The translations under genes were made by a program, and so were the position numbers. From F1-60-MAGs104 sp964355975 (GTDB lineage Bacteria > Planctomycetota > Phycisphaerae > Phycisphaerales > SM1A02), in assembly GCA_964355975.1 (NCBI GenBank), contig CAYHFW010000025.1, positions 1 through 33,690 of the forward strand: 33,690 nucleotides of DNA, in the 5' to 3' direction. Numbering within the stretch: the stretch's first letter is position 1; the number at the start of each line of letters is the position of its first letter. Under the pieces are notes generated by a model that made no database searches, was not told where the DNA came from, and saw nothing but the letters and a program-made list of their open reading frames with translations. Below are positions 23,163 through 31,626 of the stretch, one piece after another.

Positions 23163-25597
23163 CACGGGAGGGGGACGGCAGGTGCACTGGGCCGTTGAAG
23201 TGCGGCGAGCCGCTTCTGCGCGTTCATGATCTGCTCTGCCGCTTGCGGCGCGCGCTCGCGCAACATGTTGATGATGCGCGTCTCGGATGAAATCGAGGTC
23301 GCGACATCGGCGTCCAATTCGCTCAATACTGAAAGCAGGGCGAGTGACTTGGCAGTCTCGATTGGAGCTTGGTCGTCCTGCATTCGACCCTCAATTGCCG
23401 ATCGAATCTGCTCGATTCCCTCAGTGAGTGCCGCCGCGTCCACGACGCTTGTTCCTGGTTGCGAGTTGGATCCACCCGTGGCGAGCATCAAGAGATAGTT
23501 CGCAAGTTTGTGGCGCGCATTCGTCACAGTTGCGTGCGAGGCTCCGTATCGCGGTTCGATGAGCGCAATCGCGCGGCGCTGGTGGACCGCTGCAAGATCG
23601 AATCGTCCACTCGCAGTCTCGAGATCGGCAAGCAGGCTGAGCCCACGGCCGACCCGCCAATGATTCGCCCCCTCATTTCGAATGAACACTTCGACTGCTT
23701 CATTGATGAAGACACGTGACTCATCCACACGATTTGCTTTGCGCAAACTGTCGGCCCGCGAGAAGAGAGCGGCTCCGAGGCGCTCCTGGCGATCGTCCGT
23801 GGCGAGACGGAAGAGCGCAATCGCCTCATCGCTCGCTTGGTCACTCTTTTCGTTCTCTCCGAGCGCGCGGTAGACGGCGCTGAGATGCAGCAGCGATGTT
23901 CCAATCTGTGGATCGCGCCCGTAGAGAAATTTCTTTCGCAGCGCGAGCGACTCTTCGTACGCGCTGCGGGACTCGGGGAATTTTTTCAAGAAAAAGAGAA
24001 CTCGACCGTACTCGTAGAGGGCGTTGGCGAGCGCGATGCCCTCGGGTTTGCCGCCCCATGCCGCCCCAGCACGGCGAGCCTCGACGAGCGGAGTGATGTT
24101 GCGCCGCGCCGAGTCGTAATCGGCAAGCGATGTCAAGACTGGTCCAATTGTTTCGCGCAAGTTGAGCAAGATGTCTGGCTCGTCGGCGAGAGTCTTGGTC
24201 GCTGACTCTTCCACCTTCAAGAGCAACCCTTGAATCGTGTTCGAAGCTTCAGATTGCGAGCCTGTGACGTCGGTCGACTTCAATGCCGAGACGAAGACGT
24301 CGAGCGTCTTTGTCGCGCGCCGCTGCTGCGCAATTGCATGCTGCGAGACGAACCACATGCTGATCGAAAAGACGATCAACCCAACTGCTGCGAGTGCACC
24401 TGCAGCGAGCGGGATGCGGTGTTTGCGCGCAAACTTCTTGATTCGATATGCCTTCCCAGGGGGTCCAGCAAGCACCGCCTCGCCGTCGAGGTAGCGACGC
24501 AGGTCGAGTGCGAGTCCACTCGCGCTCTCGTATCTACGGGTGCGATCCTTTTCAAGGCATCGCATCGTGACCCAGTCGAGATCTTGCCTCAGCAGCCGAG
24601 TCAGAGGTGCGACCTTGGTACTTCGTGCGCGTGTAATCCGCTCGCGTTCATCAGGAGAAACCGTTGCAAGTCGCATGCTCGGCCGGGGCGGTTCAGTGTC
24701 GAGAATCGTGCGATGCAGATGCGCGAGTCCTGACTTGCGCAGGGTCTCAGACTCGATCGGTGTCGTGCCAACGAGCAGTTCGTAAAGAATCACGCCGAGC
24801 GAATAGATGTCGCTGCGCGTGTCGATGTCGATCGATCCGCCCTCTGCTTGTTCGGGGCTCATATAGACGGGAGTGCCCACAAACTGCCCAAACTGAGTCT
24901 CAAGCGGACGATCGCCGACACTCGCAGAAACGGCCTTGGCAATTCCGAAGTCGATCACCTTTGGACGGATTCCTTCATCGGTCTCGCACACCAGAATGTT
25001 GCCTGGCTTCAAGTCGCGGTGAACGACTCCCTTCATGTGTGCATGCTGAATCGCATCGCAAACACTCGCGAGCAGTTTGATGCGTGCGCGCGTGTCGAGT
25101 CGGTGGTGGTCGCAGAAGGCGGCGAGCGGTTCGCCTGGCGCATATTCCATCGCAAAGTACGGCTGCCCATCGGGTGTCGTGCCCGCATCGAAGACTTTCG
25201 CAAGTCCAGGATGATCCATGATCGCAAGCGCCTGCTGTTCAGCCTCGAAACGCGCGCGCATCGATGGCGATGCGAAAGCCATCTTGAGAACTTTGAGTGC
25301 AACCTTGCGTCGAACAGGTTCGGTTTGATCTGCGAGATAGACGATTCCAAATCCACCTTCGCCCAATTGCGAGAGAATCTTGTAGCGCGCTCCAGATTTT
25401 GGCGCCGATGGACCCGCGTCAGAGCCGATGGCCGTTCCCCCCCATGACTTCGAATCCATGCCGAATCCGAGAGGTAGTTTTGGATCGCTGGGCTGCTGCT
25501 GGTGGCTCGAATCTGCTGTGGCGTCGAGTTCTGGTCGCTTGCTGTCAGCAACCGTTTCCCCCGGAAGGATCGTGCGCTGCTCATCTTCGGGAGGCAT
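23162..25597 (-). CDS. membrane Ser/Thr protein kinase with TPR-type C-terminal domain
   Basis: 811 residues from ATG 25597. Hanks-type kinase domain: glycine loop GEGGFG (79-84), ATP-binding Lys102 (VALKVLK), catalytic loop HRDLKPGN with Asp195, DFG (216-218), and activation segment GTPVYMSPEQ. One membrane helix lies at about 395-418 (LAAGALAAVGLIVFSISMWF). The outer or distal part of about 390 residues is helical with TPR character (SRSAYEESLALRKKF, GTSLLHLSAVYRALGENEKSD). ATG 25621 would add MFSLESPP. I prefer 25597 because TAGAAT (25611-25606) ends 8 nt before it. The substrate is unknown. It is divergent from the dockerin gene at 25746. Confidence 0.88.
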   Translation of the reverse strand: MPPEDEQRTILPGETVADSKRPELDATADSSHQQQPSDPKLPLGFGMDSKSWGGTAIGSDAGPSAPKSGARYKILSQLGEGGFGIVYLADQTEPVRRKVALKVLKMAFASPSMRARFEAEQQALAIMDHPGLAKVFDAGTTPDGQPYFAMEYAPGEPLAAFCDHHRLDTRARIKLLASVCDAIQHAHMKGVVHRDLKPGNILVCETDEGIRPKVIDFGIAKAVSASVGDRPLETQFGQFVGTPVYMSPEQAEGGSIDIDTRSDIYSLGVILYELLVGTTPIESETLRKSGLAHLHRTILDTEPPRPSMRLATVSPDERERITRARSTKVAPLTRLLRQDLDWVTMRCLEKDRTRRYESASGLALDLRRYLDGEAVLAGPPGKAYRIKKFARKHRIPLAAGALAAVGLIVFSISMWFVSQHAIAQQRRATKTLDVFVSALKSTDVTGSQSEASNTIQGLLLKVEESATKTLADEPDILLNLRETIGPVLTSLADYDSARRNITPLVEARRAGAAWGGKPEGIALANALYEYGRVLFFLKKFPESRSAYEESLALRKKFLYGRDPQIGTSLLHLSAVYRALGENEKSDQASDEAIALFRLATDDRQERLGAALFSRADSLRKANRVDESRVFINEAVEVFIRNEGANHWRVGRGLSLLADLETASGRFDLAAVHQRRAIALIEPRYGASHATVTNARHKLANYLLMLATGGSNSQPGTSVVDAAALTEGIEQIRSAIEGRMQDDQAPIETAKSLALLSVLSELDADVATSISSETRIINMLRERAPQAAEQIMNAQKRLAALQRPSAPAVPLP

Positions 25598-25675
25598 TGG
25601 GGGCGATTCTAGCGAGAACATCGCGTTCTCACGCTGAAAAGCGCAGTGAAACTGCGCGAATTTGTCGGGAGTGGC

Positions 25676-25703
25676 TTGACATCGATTTGTGCGATGGCAT
25701 ATT
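25676..25703 (+). promoter_or_regulatory. promoter of the dockerin gene at 25746
   Basis: A perfect -35 TTGACA (25676-25681), a 16-nt spacer and a -10 CATATT (25698-25703) precede ATG 25746 by 42 nt. A GGAG ribosome-binding site lies just before the ATG, so this gene has a normal leader. Confidence 0.6.
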
Positions 25704-25745
25704 GCAAACGGTTCCTAGTTCGATTGCACATTCTTTGGAGGCACC

Positions 25746-26963
25746 ATGCGTACAAAATCCACACTGACTTCTGCGGCTCTGATCTTTTCGACACTCGTCA
25801 CAAGCGCAGCATTCGCGGGTCCCGAGTTTGATGAAGGGGGGAAGGATGCAGGAGCAACTCCCGCAGCCGCAGCCACCATCAGCGCGTCGACGAACATACA
25901 AGTAACTCGCTTGCGCGGCGCAACATCCTCGACGGCACTTGTCGGCGCATCAGATCTGGTTGATATGTATCTCGTGCGAACTGGGTCGAATCCGTTCACT
26001 TTCAAGATGGACATGAACATGGTCACAGGCGGCGCCCCTGTGTGGGGCGCCCGACTCACGCTGTTCAGAAAATGGACTGTCGACTGCGGCACATTCACCC
26101 CGAACTGGGTCACGATCGCGACGCCGGTGGCGACAGTGTCAAAGGCAACGGCCAGTGCCGCATATCCGATCCTCGATGGAGGCGCACTGGTTGCTGGATC
26201 AACAACGCAGCGACTTGGAGATGTTCTGGCAGCGAACTCCGAGTATTACGTTGCTGTCTCTGGGGTGACAGACGCTCCCATGATCATTGCGGGCTCCTGC
26301 AACACTGGCACGGAGAATCGCGCCTTCACTACCGCGACGGGCTATGGAATTTACCTCGCGACCGCAAGCGAGTCGACATCACGCTTGAGCGGTTGGTTCA
26401 CTCCCACAGGTGCCGCGACTGGCACGTACGACGTGCCTACGGTGGCTGTCTATCCATCGCCCGCCAGTGGCTGCGACATCGCCGTGACGGTGACCGGCTC
26501 TCCAGTGACGAAAGAGTTCGACTTTGGTTTCGCCCCTGCGACCACTGGCACCGTGCCGTGTGCGCCTGGATGGGAAGTTTCGCGGCAATTCTTCTACGAA
26601 TGGACCGCGCCTTGCACTGGCGACGCCGTGATCACGACATGTGGATTCACCTCAGTCGATACTGGCATTGAAGTCTTCGCAATCGACAGTTGCACGGCCG
26701 ATGCGTGTTCAGCCGCTGTTGGAATCGCGATCGCATGTAACGACCAGTGTGGGACTGGAAATGCCTCGTCGGTGAACTTCGCCGCGGTCAGCGGTACGAC
26801 CTACCTCGTTCGACTCACACGACTTTCAGGCTCTGCAACTCTCGGCTCAATCAAGTTCACGTGCGATGGCGCTCCCGCAAGTTCAGACCTCAATGGCGAT
26901 GGCATTGTCAATGGAGCAGATCTCGCGATCTTGCTTGGCCAGTGGGGTACGAGCGGAAACTGA
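25746..26963 (+). CDS. secreted protein with dockerin-like C-terminus
   Basis: 405 residues. The signal peptide (to SAAFA, about residue 24) is followed by an acidic stretch (GPEFDEGGKDAG). A first beta domain (about 45-215) shares the style of surface repeat proteins. A second domain (about 235-375) contains several Cys (CAPGWEVSRQFFYEWTAPC, CGFTS, CNDQCGTG) and resembles pre-peptidase-type or PPC-like beta sandwiches. The C-terminus has one dockerin-like loop, DLNGDGIVNGADLAILLGQWG. GGAG lies 6 nt before ATG 25746. It is probably a surface or extracellular structural protein; no enzyme motif was seen. Confidence 0.83.
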   Translation: MRTKSTLTSAALIFSTLVTSAAFAGPEFDEGGKDAGATPAAAATISASTNIQVTRLRGATSSTALVGASDLVDMYLVRTGSNPFTFKMDMNMVTGGAPVWGARLTLFRKWTVDCGTFTPNWVTIATPVATVSKATASAAYPILDGGALVAGSTTQRLGDVLAANSEYYVAVSGVTDAPMIIAGSCNTGTENRAFTTATGYGIYLATASESTSRLSGWFTPTGAATGTYDVPTVAVYPSPASGCDIAVTVTGSPVTKEFDFGFAPATTGTVPCAPGWEVSRQFFYEWTAPCTGDAVITTCGFTSVDTGIEVFAIDSCTADACSAAVGIAIACNDQCGTGNASSVNFAAVSGTTYLVRLTRLSGSATLGSIKFTCDGAPASSDLNGDGIVNGADLAILLGQWGTSGN

Positions 26964-26988
26964 GTGGACTGGCGTGACTCAGCGTGCA

Positions 26989-27741
26989 TCACGATCGTCG
27001 TCGCTTTGCCGCGACGATGAGTGCGGCACCGAGTAGCGCGAGCGAACTCGGTGTCGGCACGACCGAGTACTCAATCACGAGCGATGGACTGAGTAGGCCG
27101 TCGAGCGATTCACTTGAATCGAATCGTCGAGTCGTTCCGGGTGCCGACTCATCTCCGCGCAAGATCCATCCAAACTCTGAAGTGGGATTGGCGAGCCAAC
27201 TCTGCACATCGCTCGCGAGTTGCGCAGATGACCATGTGTAGAAGCCGATGTCGCCGACTGCCCGCGCGGCGCTTGCGATGGTTGAAAAATCTCCGCCGGC
27301 GGTGATCCAGTTCGTTCCAGGAGCAGTTGCATGCAGCCAAGTCGCATCGCCTGCGAGTGCAGTTGTGCCGCTGCCTTCATTGCCTGATGCATCGGATGCC
27401 CCTTCGGTCCACGCGGATGTGACGCGATGCAACGAGAAATTGTGCGTCAGCGCGCTCGCGCCAGAGACATGCATTGTCAGCGCGACAGATGAAATGAGCG
27501 CGTTCTCTGGAAGCATCGTCGCGCAGTCGAAGGCGATGAGTGCGCGCCGAAGCAGCGGTTGATTGGTGGTGCCAGCGTGCAAGTATTGCCCCGCGCCGTT
27601 GCCGAGCACGCCAGTGGCGCTCTCGTAGAGGGTCGTGTCGCGCAGTGCCGAGATCGTGATAATCGCTGCAGAAGCAGGAGGGGCGGGGACTGCAGCGAAT
27701 GCGGCAGCAACCAAGCAGCTTGCGGAACAGCGGGCGAGCAT
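26989..27741 (-). CDS. DNRLRE-domain protein with PEP-CTERM-type anchor
   Basis: 250 residues. A signal peptide (CLVAAAFAAVPAPPASAA) is followed by a DNRLRE-type beta domain: ITISALRDTTLYES, GAGQYLHAGTTNQPLLRRALIAFD, VALTMHVSGAS, TSAWTEGASD. The tail VVPTPSSLALLGAALIVAAKRRRS has the PEP-CTERM layout. ATG 27741 starts the signal peptide; the frame is open to 27969, but that part is an antisense reading of the hairpin repeat and the neighbouring dockerin gene. No ribosome-binding site was found. It is presumably cell-surface anchored. Confidence 0.8.
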   Translation of the reverse strand: MLARCSASCLVAAAFAAVPAPPASAAIITISALRDTTLYESATGVLGNGAGQYLHAGTTNQPLLRRALIAFDCATMLPENALISSVALTMHVSGASALTHNFSLHRVTSAWTEGASDASGNEGSGTTALAGDATWLHATAPGTNWITAGGDFSTIASAARAVGDIGFYTWSSAQLASDVQSWLANPTSEFGWILRGDESAPGTTRRFDSSESLDGLLSPSLVIEYSVVPTPSSLALLGAALIVAAKRRRS

Positions 27742-27791
27742 CGCTGCAAGGTGGCGCGAATCTGGCGCAGTGCAAGTGCGCTCTGCGATTT

Positions 27792-27895
27792 CACCCACTT
27801 CGCGGTGAGAAAGTGCCCTCATGAGGGCACAATTCCACCGCCAAGTGGGGGAGTGCGCACGACTGCTGCGCGACTTACGGCGCGCAGGGACCCCA
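27792..27895. repeat. hairpin repeat, copy 1 (104-bp version)
   Basis: It matches 32013-32116 at 103 of 104 positions. The first 67 bp (to 27858) also match 30889-30955 with one change. The core is the perfect palindrome GTGCCCTCATGAGGGCAC, flanked by an outer stem CCCACTT...AAGTGGG with inner GCGGTG/CACCGC pairing. The right end includes the last six codons and stop of the dockerin gene 27875-29983, so on that strand the hairpin lies just behind the stop and may act as a 3' processing or termination structure. Confidence 0.92.
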
Positions 27896-29983
27896 CGCAA
27901 GCAGCACCATCGCAAGATCCTCCGCGTCGACGACGCCATCGTCATCGAGGTCTGCGCTTGAGCTACCACTCACTGGCGCCCCCCATTGAGTGAGTAACTC
28001 CGTCAAGTCGAAGCTGTCGATGGTCCCGTCGAGCACGATGTCAGCGTCGCAGGCGCAAGCATCTTCGAACACGTTGCCTCCGAGATCTTGCCACGGACCT
28101 TGGAAGTGCGGCGTCGAGACGTCGCAGAAGTGGTTGCCGCTGAGCGCGTAGACACCCGAGTAGGTGACCGCAAAGGTCGCGTTCGTCGAATCGCAATGTT
28201 CGAAGCGGCACTCTTGCACGACCGTTGTTCCGTATCGCATCTCCATGACGCTTCGACTGAAGTTGTTGCGAAATGTGCAGCGACGAGCGGTGTAGGGCGC
28301 CCATCCAAAGAGCATTGGTCCTGGTCCTTCAAAGTCGCAGTCCTCAACTGTGAGAGTGGAGGACGCGTTGTAAAGCCCGGCTCCAACCGAGACGACAGTA
28401 TCTGCGCTCGCATCGATCGTGCAGTGGCGCAAGAGAGCGGTGCCACCACCTTCGACCATCAAGTATCGCGCCTGCCCGCTCTGACAGTTCGTGAACGAAG
28501 TGCCATCGATCGTGGTTGTCCCGCCGATGCAGCGGATCGCGCCACCTCCGCCGTAGGTCGTGGATGGAGTATGCGTGCTCTCGCACTGCACGAAACTGCA
28601 ACCAGAGACAGAGACCGATCCCCCCGAGATGTGCAATCCGCCGCCGTGTCCGTTGAGGCACTGAAAAAAAGTGCACGCTTCGAAGAGGGGCGATGAGCCT
28701 GAAGTCAATGCGCCACCGCCCGTCGAACCAGTGCGCGTCATGCGGAACCCAATGATCTTGGTGGTTGCTGTCTCTCCGGTCGTTGCGACGAATGACCTCG
28801 TTCCAGCAGGTGCGGCGACCGTCGCGCCGCCAACGACGGCGCTCATCACTGTGATCGCCTTGCCGCGAAGATTCACGCTCTCGAGATAGACGCCTGCAGC
28901 GACCGAGACAGTGTCGCCGCTCACCGCCGCATCAATCGCAGCTTGAATTGTGGCGTACTCACTCGGAACATCGAGTGTCGCGGGTTGATCACTCATCGCC
29001 AACTCCCAAGTCTCAGGCACATACGCGCGGCCGGCTGGAGTTGGTCCCATGCCTCCTGGCATGACGACGGTGTCTCGCGCGCGGTCGTACGCGAGGTTCA
29101 TGTATCCGCGTGCGGGCCCTTGCAATGCGCAAAGCGTCCACGCAGATCCGTTCCATGTGTACGACTGTGGATACTCGACTTCACCGCAGCAAGTTGTGCC
29201 GCCGTGCAACAACAGTTGCCCGCGCGCACTGTCGAAGGTCATTCCGAAAACATAACGCGCCGGGCCTGTCGTGCCAGCGGCGGTCCACGTCGATCCGTTC
29301 CAACGCCACGTGTCGTTCTTGTTGGTGAAGTAGTAGCCGCCATGCAGGATGCACTCCTGCCGAACTTCGTCGTACGCCATGCGATGCGCGTAACGCGGAC
29401 CGATGGGTCCGGTTGCCCAGCGAGTCCATGTGTTGGTTGTTGGATTCCACTCGAGAGTGTCGGTCTGCATTGAACCGCCGCCGGGCCAACCGCCGTGGAT
29501 GACCAATCGATTGCGAGTGCGATCGAAGCACATTGCAAAGTCGCCGCGTCCGCTTGCATCTGCAGGACCCGCAGACAAGTGCGTCCATGTTGAACCATTC
29601 CAACTCCAAAGGTCTTTGCGCGCGCCTTGATCTGAGTAACCGCCGAACAGCAGGCACCGCTGCCCAATCGGGTCGTAGACGAGCGCGCCCGCACCGCGCG
29701 ATGGTGGACCACCTGAGGCGACCTCAGTCCAAGTCGATCCATTCCACTCATGCGTCTTCTGGTCACCGCCCGCAAAGAGCACTGTGACGTGGCGCGCTTC
29801 GTCGTAGGCGATTTCGTAACCACCCGGACCTGATGCAGCGCCCATCGACCAACCGATGCCGCACTGCGCGGCAGCACCTCGAGTGAGTGCGCCCGCGGCC
29901 GAGAGTGACAGGATGATGGTCGCAAGCCAGCGAATTGAAAGTGCGGCGATGCGACAACGACGATGGTTCTTGTTTGTGTTCAT
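27875..29983 (-). CDS. secreted kelch-like / beta-helix / dockerin protein
   Basis: 702 residues. After a signal peptide (IILSLSAAGALTRGAAA) come about five to six kelch-like repeats (WNGSTWTEV, DLWSWNGSTWTHL, NDTWRWNGSTWTA, each with GG and a W-N-G turn), about residues 40-330. A right-handed beta-helix follows (PSEYATIQAAIDAAVSGDTV, then CTFFQC, CSFVQC, CTIDAS, CRFEHC rungs), about 335-640. Two dockerin-like loops close it (VLDGTIDSFDLTELLTQWG and DLDDDGVVDAEDLAMVLLAWG). ATG 29983 was chosen from the signal peptide. GAGG lies 6 nt upstream inside a small hairpin. The sigma-factor gene is 59 nt upstream on the same strand. Confidence 0.87.
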   Translation of the reverse strand: MNTNKNHRRCRIAALSIRWLATIILSLSAAGALTRGAAAQCGIGWSMGAASGPGGYEIAYDEARHVTVLFAGGDQKTHEWNGSTWTEVASGGPPSRGAGALVYDPIGQRCLLFGGYSDQGARKDLWSWNGSTWTHLSAGPADASGRGDFAMCFDRTRNRLVIHGGWPGGGSMQTDTLEWNPTTNTWTRWATGPIGPRYAHRMAYDEVRQECILHGGYYFTNKNDTWRWNGSTWTAAGTTGPARYVFGMTFDSARGQLLLHGGTTCCGEVEYPQSYTWNGSAWTLCALQGPARGYMNLAYDRARDTVVMPGGMGPTPAGRAYVPETWELAMSDQPATLDVPSEYATIQAAIDAAVSGDTVSVAAGVYLESVNLRGKAITVMSAVVGGATVAAPAGTRSFVATTGETATTKIIGFRMTRTGSTGGGALTSGSSPLFEACTFFQCLNGHGGGLHISGGSVSVSGCSFVQCESTHTPSTTYGGGGAIRCIGGTTTIDGTSFTNCQSGQARYLMVEGGGTALLRHCTIDASADTVVSVGAGLYNASSTLTVEDCDFEGPGPMLFGWAPYTARRCTFRNNFSRSVMEMRYGTTVVQECRFEHCDSTNATFAVTYSGVYALSGNHFCDVSTPHFQGPWQDLGGNVFEDACACDADIVLDGTIDSFDLTELLTQWGAPVSGSSSADLDDDGVVDAEDLAMVLLAWGPCAP

Positions 29984-29984
29984 A

Positions 29985-30000
29985 GTGGGCCTCAGCCCAC
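29985..30000 (-). promoter_or_regulatory. hairpin holding the ribosome-binding site of the 29983 gene
   Basis: On the mRNA strand GTGGGC-TGAG-GCCCAC forms a 6-bp GC-rich stem ending one base before the ATG. The GAGG Shine-Dalgarno element occupies the loop and first stem base. It could limit initiation or be opened by a factor. The structure is visible; the effect is inferred. Confidence 0.6.
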
Positions 30001-30042
30001 AGAGCCGCAACTCGCCCGTGCGGCCCACGCAATTCAAGTTTT

Positions 30043-30789
30043 TTAGGCGTTCGCCACGGCGGCACACACATCATCCATTGCCTGCGCAAGATCTGCCCTG
30101 AGAATCCCCTCGCGCTCGAGTGCGCGGCTCAACGCGTGTTTGAACCGTCGCGCCGCGAGGCGATTGGCGGCTCGTGCCTGCGCGGGTGGCATGCCGAGTT
30201 CGCGCGCGCCTTGTGCGTAGGGGATCCGATCGACTGCGTGGCGTTCGAAGAGCTTCCAAGTTGCGCCAATGCCTTCGTCGACGAGTTCGTTTGCCGCCTG
30301 CTCAGCGGCCGAGCGCACAACTGCGCGCGCCCATTCGAGTTCGAACGCAGCCTCGGCGCTCACGAACGCAGTGGGGATCGGTTCGCAGACCTCGGTGCTG
30401 CAAGTGCGAGTTCGCTCACGCGTGCGATCGCGTCGCAGGCCGCGGCAGTGCAGTGAGATCGCGGTCATGAGCCACCGGCGAAGTGGGATTGCGCTCATTC
30501 GCCATCGTTCGAGCATCGATGTGTTGGAGAGCGTTTGCGCGAAGAATGATGCGACGAGATCGTGCGGCTCACCGAGATCGCGCAGCCCAGCGGCGCTGAC
30601 GTATGCGCAGAGCGGAGCGTGATAGCGCTGCATGATGAACGCGCAGAGCTCGCGGTGAACTTCGCGCGCGGCGTCGCGACGCGCGGCTGACGCATGACCA
30701 TCGCCATCGCCAATCGATGCGAGATGATCGACGATCCACAATCGCTCGGTCGGTGGAAACAGATCAAGTTTTGCCGCTCCGGAAGGCAC
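30043..30789 (-). CDS. ECF-like RNA polymerase sigma factor
   Basis: 248 residues. The sigma-2 region is seen around 45-125: FIMQRYHAPLCAYVSAAGL, EPHDLVASFFAQTLS, MLERWRMSAIPLRRWLMTAIS. The sigma-4-like region is around 165-230, where a helix-turn-helix can be drawn in IPYAQGARELGMPPAQARAANRLAARRFKHAL. This matches a planctomycete-type ECF group. No anti-sigma factor is adjacent; it lies directly upstream of the large secreted kelch/beta-helix gene on the same strand. The start is GTG 30789. TAAAGT (30801-30796) ends 6 nt before it and there is no Shine-Dalgarno sequence. Confidence 0.82.
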   Translation of the reverse strand: MPSGAAKLDLFPPTERLWIVDHLASIGDGDGHASAARRDAAREVHRELCAFIMQRYHAPLCAYVSAAGLRDLGEPHDLVASFFAQTLSNTSMLERWRMSAIPLRRWLMTAISLHCRGLRRDRTRERTRTCSTEVCEPIPTAFVSAEAAFELEWARAVVRSAAEQAANELVDEGIGATWKLFERHAVDRIPYAQGARELGMPPAQARAANRLAARRFKHALSRALEREGILRADLAQAMDDVCAAVANA

Positions 30790-30888
30790 GGCGACACTTT
30801 AGTCGCTCGGTGCACGATTCAGAAAGAAATGTTTGCTTGCGCACGGCGCGCGGGCGCCGCGAGCGCAAGCGCCGCGCCGCGACAGAAA

Positions 30889-30955
30889 CACCCACTTCGC
30901 GGTGAGAAAGTGCCCTCAAGAGGGCACAATTCCACCGCCAAGTGGGGGAGTGCGC
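30889..30955. repeat. hairpin repeat, copy 2 (67-bp version)
   Basis: Same sequence as copies 1 and 3 over 67 bp with one change in the palindrome centre (CTCAAGAG for CTCATGAG). Upstream it shares CGCGCCGCGACAGAAA with copy 3 only. It is not behind a dockerin gene; instead it lies just before the DUF6088 antitoxin promoter. Confidence 0.9.
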
Positions 30956-30976
30956 GCCGCATGCGAGTGGGGTTTC

Positions 30977-31004
30977 GTAAGAAATTGTGTATAGTACTTC
31001 TTAC
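30977..31004 (+). promoter_or_regulatory. inverted repeat over the -10 of the DUF6088 antitoxin gene
   Basis: GTAAGAA (30977-30983) and TTCTTAC (30998-31004) are perfect 7-bp arms around a 14-nt spacer that contains the -10 TATAGT (30990-30995). GTG 31006 is 10 nt behind the -10. The arrangement suits autorepression by the winged-helix antitoxin. No good -35 was found. Confidence 0.65.
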
Positions 31005-31005
31005 A

Positions 31006-31626
31006 GTGCCGCCACGAATCTCCAAGCCGCTCGACGCCAAGATCCTGACGATGCTCCGACGGCGGGGGCAGGGCAGCGTCTTTGTGCCCGTTGATTTTCT
31101 TGCACTCGGCAATCGCAGCGCCATCGACGTCGCGCTGCATCGCCTCGTCGTTCGCGGAGCCATCCGACGCCTTGGGCGTGGTGTCTACGACCTTCCACGG
31201 CGACATCGGGTACTCGGAGCAGTCTTGCCAACAGCCGACGCAATCGCTCGCGCCCTTGCCGGACGAGATCGCCTGCGCCTCCAACCGAGCGGTGCGTATG
31301 CGGCGAATTTGCTCGGTCTGACCGAGCAGGTGCCGGCGAAAGTGGTGTTCCTGACGGATGGCGCCACGCGCGCGGTTCGAATCGGCAACATGACGATTCA
31401 ACTTCGGCGAACCACACCGCGGAACGTGGCGACGGCTGGGCGGCTGAGTGGCATGCTCATTCAAGCGCTGCGCGCGCTCGGAAAACAGCACGTAACGACC
31501 AAGCGAATCACCCACTTGAAGAGGACGCTTCCACAGGCGAAGCGAGAGGCGCTTCTCAAAGACCTGCGGTTCGCGCCTGCGTGGATGCACCCGATCTTCC
31601 GCGAACTCGCCAGAGCAGGAAGGTGA
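31006..31626 (+). CDS. DUF6088 / AbiEi-like winged-helix antitoxin
   Basis: 206 residues. The N-terminal winged helix (about 8-65) reads ILTMLRRRGQGSVFVPVDF, ALHRLVVRGAIRRLGRGVYDLP. The AbiEi-like C-terminal part includes LQPSGAYAANLLGLTEQVPAKVVFLTDG and LRRTTPRNV. Such proteins pair with AbiEii-type nucleotidyltransferase toxins and repress their own operon. GTG 31006 was chosen because it begins the family-like start and lies 10 nt behind TATAGT; ATG 30961 would place the operator inside the coding region. The stop overlaps the toxin start as GTGA. The toxin downstream is broken, so this gene is an orphan antitoxin. Confidence 0.85.
   Translation: MPPRISKPLDAKILTMLRRRGQGSVFVPVDFLALGNRSAIDVALHRLVVRGAIRRLGRGVYDLPRRHRVLGAVLPTADAIARALAGRDRLRLQPSGAYAANLLGLTEQVPAKVVFLTDGATRAVRIGNMTIQLRRTTPRNVATAGRLSGMLIQALRALGKQHVTTKRITHLKRTLPQAKREALLKDLRFAPAWMHPIFRELARAGR

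Noticed and set aside
27742..27969. N-terminal extension of the DNRLRE protein to 27969
   Set aside because: It would translate the hairpin repeat and the antisense of the dockerin end; the signal peptide starts at 27741.
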